A stretch of 19,486 nucleotides of DNA from contig JAAGZO010000132.1 in NCBI GenBank assembly GCA_024206195.1, positions 1 to 19,486 on the forward strand, written 5' to 3'. The DNA is from a bacterium (GTDB taxonomy: Archaea > Nanoarchaeota > Nanoarchaeia > Woesearchaeales > UBA10216). Position 1 is the first letter of the stretch. The number at the start of each line of letters is the position of its first letter. Below are positions 7,467-13,841 of the stretch, one piece after another. A program made the translations under genes and the position numbers. The notes beneath the pieces were generated by a model. The model was given only the letters and a program-made list of their open reading frames with translations, had not been told where the DNA came from and ran no database searches.

Positions 7467-8732
7467 TCATGCCTTGAACTTATCCAGATTCTTGAAGTCC
7501 AAAGTTGAGAAGTAGTCATCAACAGTCTCTGCTCTTCTTATTTCTACTATTTCTTTGTTTTGTCTGCGGAGAAGCTCTGCAGAACGCAGCTTTCCATTGT
7601 AATTAAAGCCCATTGCATGACCATGAGCACCTGCTGTGTGTATTGCAAGGATGTCTCCAACTTCAATCTCAGGAAGCATTCTGTCAATTGCGAATTTGTC
7701 GTTGTTCTCACAGAGAGAACCAGTTACATCATATTTGTGGTCTTCTTTCTTTTCTTCTTTTCCTAAAACTGTGATGTGATGATAAGCACCGTAGATTGCT
7801 GGTCTCATAAGATTTGCCATTGAAGCATCTGTTCCAACATAATCCTTGTAGATGTGCTTTAAGTGTCTTACTTGTGTTATCAGCCAGCCATATGGGCCTG
7901 TCATTGCCCTGCCAAACTCTGTGTACAGCTTTACTGGCTCTAATCCATTCTTGATTATCTTATCTTCATGTGACTTTTTGATTGCCTTTGCAATTTCTTC
8001 ATAAGAGACAGCTTTTTCACCGAGCTTGTATGGAACCCCTACTCCACCACCAATATTGATGAATTCAAACTTGATGTCCAGTTCTTTTGATATTTCAACT
8101 ACTAAATCAAAAAGCATGTTAGCTGTATCTATGAAAAATTTTGGATCTAAAATGTTTGATGCAACCATTGTGTGAATTCCAAATCGTTTTGCACCTTTTT
8201 CCTTGCAGATTCTATATCCTTCAAAGAGCTGTTCCTTTGTAAAGCCGTATTTTGCCTCTTCTGGCGCTCCAATAATTGCATTTCCCTTTCTTTCCTTTCC
8301 AGGATTATATCTAAAACTGATTAACTCAGGCATTCCTGCGCATTTTTCAAGAAAATCAATGTGACTAATGTCATCTATGTTTATTATTGCCCCTAGTTTT
8401 TTTGCTTTTATGAATTCCTCTTCTGGTGTATCATTAGAAGTAAACATAATATCCTCTTTAACAATACCTACTTTTTCTGAAAGCATTAGCTCAGGTAATG
8501 AACTGCAATCTGTTCCAAAGCCCTCATCCTTGAATATTTTCAGGATAAATGGGTTTGGGCAGGCTTTTACTGCAAAGAACTCCTTGAATCCGTAAACATC
8601 CTTGAATGCTTTTTTTAGATTTTTAGCATTCTCTCTAATTAGTTTCTCATCATAGATGTGAAATGGTGTGGAATGTTTCTCCATTATCTTAATTATTTCC
8701 TGTTTTTTGAAAGGAAGTTCAAACATTTTCAT
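7467..8732 (-). CDS. lysA: Diaminopimelate decarboxylase
   Basis: Decarboxylates meso-diaminopimelate to L-lysine with PLP, the last step of the pathway. 421 residues, fold-type III alanine-racemase barrel. Seen: PLP Lys56 in FFAVKACPNP, GTDCSSLPEL, FRYNPG, an HTMVASN segment, NIGGGVGVPY (phosphate-binding glycines), EFGRAMTGPYG, and the catalytic Cys in SLCENNDKFA, followed by GDILAIHTAGAHG. The start at 8732 is supported by a TATA-like element 27 nt upstream; a second Met lies at 8726. It is transcribed towards the lysC operon from its own promoter, so it is not co-transcribed with it. A related ornithine/arginine decarboxylase or carboxynorspermidine decarboxylase is less likely given the neighbouring dap genes. 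Confidence 0.93.
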   Translation of the reverse strand: MKMFELPFKKQEIIKIMEKHSTPFHIYDEKLIRENAKNLKKAFKDVYGFKEFFAVKACPNPFILKIFKDEGFGTDCSSLPELMLSEKVGIVKEDIMFTSNDTPEEEFIKAKKLGAIINIDDISHIDFLEKCAGMPELISFRYNPGKERKGNAIIGAPEEAKYGFTKEQLFEGYRICKEKGAKRFGIHTMVASNILDPKFFIDTANMLFDLVVEISKELDIKFEFINIGGGVGVPYKLGEKAVSYEEIAKAIKKSHEDKIIKNGLEPVKLYTEFGRAMTGPYGWLITQVRHLKHIYKDYVGTDASMANLMRPAIYGAYHHITVLGKEEKKEDHKYDVTGSLCENNDKFAIDRMLPEIEVGDILAIHTAGAHGHAMGFNYNGKLRSAELLRRQNKEIVEIRRAETVDDYFSTLDFKNLDKFKA

Positions 8733-8754
8733 CAGATAAATGGAAGAGTGAGGG

Positions 8755-8763
8755 TTATTTAAA
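8755..8763 (-). promoter_or_regulatory. TATA element of lysA
   Basis: The minus strand reads TTTAAATAA, centred 27 nt before the lysA ATG at 8732, which suggests a leaderless lysA mRNA. Confidence 0.5.
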
Positions 8764-8782
8764 GGTATCGATGCAAAAGATA

Positions 8783-8789
8783 TTTATAC
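8783..8789 (+). promoter_or_regulatory. TATA element of the molybdopterin-fold lipoprotein gene
   Basis: TTTATAC is centred 25 nt before the ATG at 8811 and there is no Shine-Dalgarno site, so the mRNA is probably leaderless. It lies back to back with the lysA promoter. Confidence 0.6.
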
Positions 8790-8810
8790 GCAGAAGGCTA
8801 TATAGAGCAT

Positions 8811-9479
8811 ATGAGGGCAAACTTATTGCTTGTATTTCTTGTAGTATTTCTTCTAGGCTGTGCTCAAAATACTGTGCAGCGTGATCAACAGCCATTAGAG
8901 CTTAAAGGAGTTGAAGTTAAGGAATACCAGGGAGAGAAGCTGTCTTCTGTTAATGATTTCAGGGAGAACTCAATCAAGGGACCGCAACATATTGACAAGG
9001 AGAGCTACATGCTTAATGTTAAGGGTCTTGTTGAAACACCAAAAGAGTACACTTATGATGAGGTTCTTGGATTCCAGAGTTATGAAAAGGTTGTTACTTT
9101 AGATTGTGTTGAAGGATGGAGTGCAACGATTCTATGGGAAGGAATACTTTTGAGAGAACTTCTTGCTGAAACAGGTGTTTCAGATGAAGCAAAAGTGATT
9201 ATATTCCGCGCTTATGATAACTACTCAACATCATATCCAGTAGAATATGTCATGGAAAATGACATAATCCTGGCTTATAAGATGAATGGTGTTGAACTGC
9301 CTCCTGAACGCGGATTTCCATTCCAGGTTGTTGCTGAAAGCAAGTGGGGATACAAATGGGCAAAATGGATAACTGAGATTGAGTTGTCAGATGATCTTGA
9401 GTATGAGGGATACTGGGAGAGCAGAGGATATTCTAACAGTGGAAATCTTGATGAGAAGTTTTTTGGAAATGAACATTAA
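8811..9479 (+). CDS. Molybdopterin-binding oxidoreductase domain lipoprotein
   Basis: 222 residues. The N-terminus MRANLLLVFLVVFLLGC is a short lipoprotein signal peptide with a textbook lipobox, Leu14-Leu15-Gly16-Cys17. The mature protein would be lipid-anchored outside the cell. Residues about 60-200 form a sulfite-oxidase-type molybdopterin domain: YMLNVKGLVETP at the start, LDCVEGWSA with Cys99 in the position of the molybdenum-coordinating Cys, then GFPFQVVAESKWGYKWAKW and YEGYWESRGYS. It is shorter than full sulfite oxidase and resembles the catalytic subunit of MsrP/YedY-like enzymes, but without a Tat twin-arginine signal. MsrP repairs oxidised methionines; the substrate here is unknown. 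Its position ahead of glutaredoxin and a thioredoxin-reductase-like gene hints at a redox role. A TATA box follows its stop, so those genes are transcribed separately. Confidence 0.85.
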   Translation: MRANLLLVFLVVFLLGCAQNTVQRDQQPLELKGVEVKEYQGEKLSSVNDFRENSIKGPQHIDKESYMLNVKGLVETPKEYTYDEVLGFQSYEKVVTLDCVEGWSATILWEGILLRELLAETGVSDEAKVIIFRAYDNYSTSYPVEYVMENDIILAYKMNGVELPPERGFPFQVVAESKWGYKWAKWITEIELSDDLEYEGYWESRGYSNSGNLDEKFFGNEH

Positions 9480-9495
9480 GACGTAGAGCAGAAGA

Positions 9496-9507
9496 TTTTT
9501 ATATAGG
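9496..9507 (+). promoter_or_regulatory. TATA element and leader of the glutaredoxin operon
   Basis: TTTTTATATAGG is a good archaeal TATA box. Transcription would start near 9528. AGAGG at 9536-9540 is the ribosome binding site, 10 nt before the ATG at 9551. Confidence 0.6.
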
Positions 9508-9550
9508 AAAATAATAGAGTTCTTATCATAAAAACAGAGGTTGAAAAAAA

Positions 9551-9784
9551 ATGGATGTAACTGTTTATGGAACAGCAACCTGTCCATGGTGTGACAGGGT
9601 AAAGGAGTTTCTTAGTTCAAGCAATATAGAGTTCAAGTATATCGACGTTTCTGCTGACAAGGAAGCAGCAGAAGAGATGGTTAAGAAGAGCGGACAGATG
9701 GGCGTACCTGTAATAATTGTAGATGAAGAGATTATTGTCGGCTTTAATCAGGATGCACTGAAAAAAGCTCTAAAGCTTGATTAA
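9551..9784 (+). CDS. Glutaredoxin-like thiol-disulfide protein
   Basis: 77 residues, a minimal thioredoxin-fold protein that reduces disulfides in the cytoplasm. The CPWC redox motif is at residues 11-14, the cis-Pro segment is GVPVIIV, and the C-terminal block is GFNQDALKKAL. Its length and sequence match small glutaredoxin/NrdH-like proteins. Two bases separate its stop from the next gene, which encodes a thioredoxin-reductase-like flavoprotein, so that protein is the likely electron donor; glutathione is usually absent in archaea. The physiological target is not evident. Confidence 0.92.
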   Translation: MDVTVYGTATCPWCDRVKEFLSSSNIEFKYIDVSADKEAAEEMVKKSGQMGVPVIIVDEEIIVGFNQDALKKALKLD

Positions 9785-9786
9785 AG

Positions 9787-10686
9787 ATGCAAGACCTAAT
9801 TATTATTGGAGCTGGACCTGCAGGTTTGACTTCTGCAGTCTACGCTGCAAGAAAGAGAATGGACTTCTTGATAATTGCAAAAGACCTTGGTGGAGAGGCA
9901 ATGCTCAGCGGTGATGTCGAGAACTATTTAGGTTATCATCACATATCAGGAAAAGAGCTTGTTGAAAGATTTGAAGAACATGTTAAGGATTACAATATAG
10001 ATTTGAAAGAAGGAGAAACTGTCAGCAGTATAGAAAAAAATAAAGGTGGATTTAAGGTTAAAACAGACAATGGAGAGTATGAAGCAAAAACAGTGATAAT
10101 TGCTTCAGGGAAAAAACCAAGAGTGCTTAATGTTTCTGGTGAAAAGGAGTTCAAGAATAAAGGTGTTACATATTGTGCAACGTGTGATGCTCCTTTGTTT
10201 TCAGGAAAGAATGTTGCTGTTATTGGAGGAGGAAACGCTGCGCTGGATGCAGTGCTCCAGTTGACTAAGATTGCAAAGAAGATATACCTCATAGTAAGGG
10301 GGAGCAAGCTTAAGGCAGACAAAATACTTGTTGACAATGCAATGCAGAGCGGCATTGTAGAAATTATAAAGAATGCTGATACAAAAGAGATACATGGTAA
10401 AGCGCTGGTCAATGGAATGACAATAGAACGAGAGGGAAAAAAGGAAAAGCTTGCTGTTGAAGGAATTTTCATAGAAATCGGTTCAATACCCAATGTTGAT
10501 TTTGACAATATAACCGAAAAGAATGAATGGAATGAGATAAAAATTGACAAGAAATGCGCAACCAGTGTTCAAGGGATATTTGCTGCAGGCGATGTAAGCG
10601 ATGTTCCTGAGAAACAAATCATAATCGCAGCAGGACAGGGAGCTCTTGCCACTTTAGAAGCGTTCAGCTTCATCAATAAACAATAA
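9787..10686 (+). CDS. trxB: Thioredoxin-reductase-like flavoprotein
   Basis: Transfers electrons from a reduced nicotinamide (or another reductant) through FAD and a Cys pair to a thioredoxin or glutaredoxin partner. 299 residues. The FAD motif GAGPAG is near the N-terminus. The redox pair is CATC (Cys130, Cys133). A second dinucleotide motif, IGGGNAAL, starts at residue 146. AAGDV is near the C-terminus. Odd point: the NADPH-type HRR segment after the second Rossmann motif is replaced by Val170-Arg171-Gly172 (VRGSKLKAD). This looks more like the AhpF-type region, so NADPH preference is doubtful. It follows the glutaredoxin gene directly, and the aldolase gene begins 13 nt after it, so all three are probably one operon. 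Confidence 0.93.
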   Translation: MQDLIIIGAGPAGLTSAVYAARKRMDFLIIAKDLGGEAMLSGDVENYLGYHHISGKELVERFEEHVKDYNIDLKEGETVSSIEKNKGGFKVKTDNGEYEAKTVIIASGKKPRVLNVSGEKEFKNKGVTYCATCDAPLFSGKNVAVIGGGNAALDAVLQLTKIAKKIYLIVRGSKLKADKILVDNAMQSGIVEIIKNADTKEIHGKALVNGMTIEREGKKEKLAVEGIFIEIGSIPNVDFDNITEKNEWNEIKIDKKCATSVQGIFAAGDVSDVPEKQIIIAAGQGALATLEAFSFINKQ

Positions 10687-10699
10687 AAGAGGGGATAAA

Positions 10700-11599
10700 A
10701 TGCTTGTAACAACAAAGACACTGCTTAAGAAAGCACAACGAGAGGGATATGCAGTAGGTGCATTCAATACTTTCAACCTGGCAATAACCCAATCAATAGT
10801 AGAAACAGGCATAAAGATGAATTCTCCATTGATAATTGCAGTAACACCAAATGCAATAAAATTCGCAGGCCTAAAAGAAATAAGTTTTATGGTTAGGGAC
10901 TATGGAAAAGAAGCAGACATCCCTATTGCGCTTCACCTGGATCATGGAAAAACAATAGAAACAGTAAATAGATGCCTTGGAGGAGGCTTTACATCTGTAA
11001 TGATGGATGGAAGCCTGCTGCCGCTAAAGAAAAACATAGAGCTTGCAAGGGAAACAGCAACACTATCACATTCATACAATGTTCCTGCAGAGGGAGAGCT
11101 AGGAAAGCTTGCAGGGCTAAAGGGAAATGATTTCCTGACAGACCCTTCTGAAGCAGCACATTTTGTTAAAGAATCAAATATTGATTCACTGGCGGTTGCT
11201 ATAGGCACATCTCATGGAGCATACAAATTCAAGGGATTGCCAAAGCTTGATATTCAAAGATTAAAAGAGATAAGGGAAAATGTTAATGTTCCTTTAGTTC
11301 TACACGGAGCTTCTGCTGTTGAGCCTGAGATGCTGAGAATAATCAGGAAATACGGCGGAAATCTTGAAGGAGCAAAGGGAGTATCAGAAAGCGAGATAAG
11401 AAAAGCTGTTAAGAACGGAATCTCCAAAGTGAATATTGACACTGACTTAAGGCTTGCTTATACAGCAGGAATAAGGAAAAAGCTCGCTACATCAAAGAAT
11501 GTCTATGATCCCCGCGAGATTATCAGGCCAGCAAAGGAACTCATGAGCAAAATCGTAGAGAAAAAGATAAAACTGCTCGGAAGCAAGGATAAAGCGTAG
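10700..11599 (+). CDS. fba: Class II fructose-bisphosphate aldolase family
   Basis: Zinc-dependent cleavage or synthesis of fructose-1,6-bisphosphate (glycolysis/gluconeogenesis). 299 residues. Seen: GAFNTFNL near the N-terminus, the HLDHG motif at residues 79-83 (catalytic Asp81, metal His82), VMMDGS, AEGELG, IGTSHGAYKF, LHGASAV and SKVNIDTDLRLA. All are typical of class II enzymes. GAGGGG at 10689-10694 is the ribosome binding site, 5 nt before the ATG. Most archaea use a class I aldolase or the bifunctional aldolase/phosphatase, so this enzyme is of bacterial type and may be acquired. Tagatose-bisphosphate or other ketose-bisphosphate aldolases belong to the same family, so the exact sugar is not fixed. 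Confidence 0.92.
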   Translation: MLVTTKTLLKKAQREGYAVGAFNTFNLAITQSIVETGIKMNSPLIIAVTPNAIKFAGLKEISFMVRDYGKEADIPIALHLDHGKTIETVNRCLGGGFTSVMMDGSLLPLKKNIELARETATLSHSYNVPAEGELGKLAGLKGNDFLTDPSEAAHFVKESNIDSLAVAIGTSHGAYKFKGLPKLDIQRLKEIRENVNVPLVLHGASAVEPEMLRIIRKYGGNLEGAKGVSESEIRKAVKNGISKVNIDTDLRLAYTAGIRKKLATSKNVYDPREIIRPAKELMSKIVEKKIKLLGSKDKA

Positions 11600-11610
11600 T
11601 TTTCCGCAAA

Positions 11611-11620
11611 CTATATAAAT
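11611..11620 (+). promoter_or_regulatory. TATA element of the surface-protein gene
   Basis: CTATATAAAT is centred 27 nt before the ATG at 11643, with no ribosome binding site. A leaderless mRNA is expected. Confidence 0.6.
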
Positions 11621-11642
11621 CTGAGAATCGAAGAAAGCTTGC

Positions 11643-13154
11643 ATGAAAGGGTTTAAAGGGTTTTTATTGCTGTTTATGCTGCTGATTGCAGCTAGTTGTG
11701 CTTCTGCAGCTCTAGAACTCACTTCTGTGAATAAAGACAGACTTAATCTGGGGGATAGTATTGGAGCTATGTACAAGATTCAGCCAGATGAGAATTTAAC
11801 TGCGTTTTTCAAGCTTAGCATTAAATGCGGGGATTATGATCTTAATTATTACACAACACCTGTGAATATTGATGCAGGAGCTGAATATGTTGTTTCTGTT
11901 CCAAGGCTTACTCTTGCAAGAAATATGGTCGGGGATTGCGTGCTGTATTCTGAATTGCAGGCAATGGATACATCAATAATTGACACACATAAATCAGAAA
12001 CTATTATTGTTTCAAGAAAGATAAATACTGAGGCCTCAGCTGACAAGGAGATATACAAGCCAGGGGAAGAGATGGTTATAACTGGCAGAATAACACCAAC
12101 TTATGATGAGATTTCAGCAGAAGCTAAGATTTTCTTTAATGGCAAGATACTTGACAAATTTTCAATTAATAAAAACGAGTTTGAATTCAAAACAAAGCTT
12201 CCAACAACTATAGAAGCAGGGAGTACAAACCTGAGTCTTGACATACGGGATGATTTTGACAATATAGGAAGAGCAAAGATTCCTCTTAAGCTTGAGATGA
12301 TCCCAACAAAGCTAACAAACAGCATCAGCAAGACAGAGGTTTTGCCAGGAGAAGAAGTAACAATCTATGTTGTACTGTTTGACCAGTCAGAGAACCCAAT
12401 GGAAGAAAAGGTTTCAGTAAGCATAAAGGATCCTGAGGGAAAAAAGCTCAAGAGTCTTGACACATACACAGAAGAACAAATAATCTTCACATTCGAGGAA
12501 TCGTTTTCACCAGGGGATTACACTGTTGAAAGCAAAGCACTTTCATTCAAAACAACAGACACAATAACATTACAAGAAGTAGTACAGATATCAGCAAAGA
12601 TTGAAGAGGGCGTTGTCATTATAAAAAACACAGGCAATGTTGACTACACAAAGCAGCTAGAGATAAAAGCAATAAGCGAAGAGATAACAGAGACCATACT
12701 AAGACCTGATATTCTTAAGATTAATGATGAAATTGAAGTAGACCTTAATCAGGAACTTCCAGGGGGAATATATGAGATTGAAGTGCAAGGAGACCTAATT
12801 GCCGGCGGTGTTACAATAGTTGACGAAAGGACTTTGTCAAAGAAAGCAAAGGAGTTCATGGATGGCCCAAACTTTAACATCCTTCTTTATGTAATTGCGG
12901 CAGTAATTGCAATATTTGTTATTAGAACTATTTTAAAGCGCCGCAAAAAGCGCCCTGCAAAGAAAGAAAAAAGGGAAGATATCAGCAAAGAGGAGGTAGC
13001 AGCGCTTCTAGAGAAAGAAAAGAAAGAAGATGACAAGCCTGACCATTCTATACGGGAAAAACCCGAAGTAAAAGACTTTGTAGAGAAATCATTGAAAAAG
13101 GATGATGAAGAAAACAAAGAACCTGAAAAAAAGAAAGAAGACAAATCACCTTAA
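11643..13154 (+). CDS. Membrane-anchored surface protein with beta-sandwich-like repeats
   Basis: 503 residues, not assigned to a named family. Residues 1-24 form a signal peptide (hydrophobic core LLLFMLLIAA, then a SCASA cleavage region). Residues about 25-405 are extracellular and rich in beta-strand patterns. Repeating phrases such as IYKPGEEMVITGRITP, LPGEEVTIYVVLFDQS and FSPGDYTVESKA suggest three or four Ig-like/cohesin-like modules. A single membrane helix follows at about 411-431 (FNILLYVIAAVIAIFVIRTIL). The last 72 residues are an extremely Lys/Glu-rich cytoplasmic tail beginning KRRKKR. The topology is therefore outside-to-inside, type I. An alternative lipid attachment at the Cys in AASC is possible but weak. 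Its 3' end overlaps the convergent phosphoesterase gene by 9 nt. The role is unknown; cell-envelope structure is a guess. Confidence 0.75.
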   Translation: MKGFKGFLLLFMLLIAASCASAALELTSVNKDRLNLGDSIGAMYKIQPDENLTAFFKLSIKCGDYDLNYYTTPVNIDAGAEYVVSVPRLTLARNMVGDCVLYSELQAMDTSIIDTHKSETIIVSRKINTEASADKEIYKPGEEMVITGRITPTYDEISAEAKIFFNGKILDKFSINKNEFEFKTKLPTTIEAGSTNLSLDIRDDFDNIGRAKIPLKLEMIPTKLTNSISKTEVLPGEEVTIYVVLFDQSENPMEEKVSVSIKDPEGKKLKSLDTYTEEQIIFTFEESFSPGDYTVESKALSFKTTDTITLQEVVQISAKIEEGVVIIKNTGNVDYTKQLEIKAISEEITETILRPDILKINDEIEVDLNQELPGGIYEIEVQGDLIAGGVTIVDERTLSKKAKEFMDGPNFNILLYVIAAVIAIFVIRTILKRRKKRPAKKEKREDISKEEVAALLEKEKKEDDKPDHSIREKPEVKDFVEKSLKKDDEENKEPEKKKEDKSP

Positions 13155-13841
13155 ATCCTTTATTCTTCCAAACCTATAAACCTTATCTTCTACGATGAAT
13201 ACTTCGAAGTTGCCTATGTTCTTAAGGAATGGGCTTAAGAGAGACTCTTTCAGCACATCTGTTCCTTCTGTTACTAGATTAAAAGAAGGCAGCACAATGA
13301 GTTCTTTTCTTTTCCATGTTCCTTTCAGGAAGCACTTGAAGAGTTCGCTTCTTGGGTGTTCCCACAGAGCAACTGCAGGATGCTCATGACCTATTATGAT
13401 TCTCTTTATCTTCGGTAGTTTAGGTATTTTGTGGCCATGGAGTATGCAGGCATCACCAAGAATTACACTATCCTTTATTTCCACATTTCTTTTTTCTGCG
13501 ATTGGACCCAATATTGAGTCATGGTTTCCTTTTATTAGCACTACTTTGCTCTTTCTTGTCAGGAAATCAATAATTTTCAGTGTTTCACGCCACTCCTGCT
13601 CTGAAATTGTGCCGAACTCATGCTTTATGTCGCCGTTTATAATGATTAAAGAGGGTTTTGTTTTCTGTATAATCTTTTCAAGTCTTTTCAGAACATCCTT
13701 GAATTGAAAACGAGGGACAAAGACGCCCTGCTTATTCAAAGCCTCTTCAAAACCTATATGAATGTCTGCTATGACTAGTGCTTTGTATTTCTCAATAAAG
13801 AGTGCTAGATCTACAATTTTTATTCCTTCAGATATCTGCAT
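13146..13841 (-). CDS. Calcineurin-like metallophosphoesterase paired with Lhr
   Basis: 231 residues of the ICC-like (COG1407-type) archaeal phosphoesterases. All metal-site motifs are present: DIH at 26-28, GD at 70-71, GNHD at 105-108, HGH at 135-137 and GHEHP at 151-155. Two metal ions (Mn or similar) would be bound. The ATG at 13841 lies inside the end of the Lhr gene (14-nt overlap) after a purine-rich GGGAAGG stretch, so the two are one transcript and probably translationally coupled. In some bacteria a related phosphoesterase, active as a single-strand DNA nuclease, is encoded beside Lhr. By analogy a role in nucleic acid repair is inferred. The substrate cannot be read from the sequence. 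Confidence 0.9.
   Translation of the reverse strand: MQISEGIKIVDLALFIEKYKALVIADIHIGFEEALNKQGVFVPRFQFKDVLKRLEKIIQKTKPSLIIINGDIKHEFGTISEQEWRETLKIIDFLTRKSKVVLIKGNHDSILGPIAEKRNVEIKDSVILGDACILHGHKIPKLPKIKRIIIGHEHPAVALWEHPRSELFKCFLKGTWKRKELIVLPSFNLVTEGTDVLKESLLSPFLKNIGNFEVFIVEDKVYRFGRIKDLR

Noticed and set aside
9990..10550. 186-residue open frame antisense to the thioredoxin-reductase-like gene
   Set aside because: Composition is that of a shadow frame; the opposite strand encodes intact FAD, CATC and dinucleotide-binding motifs.
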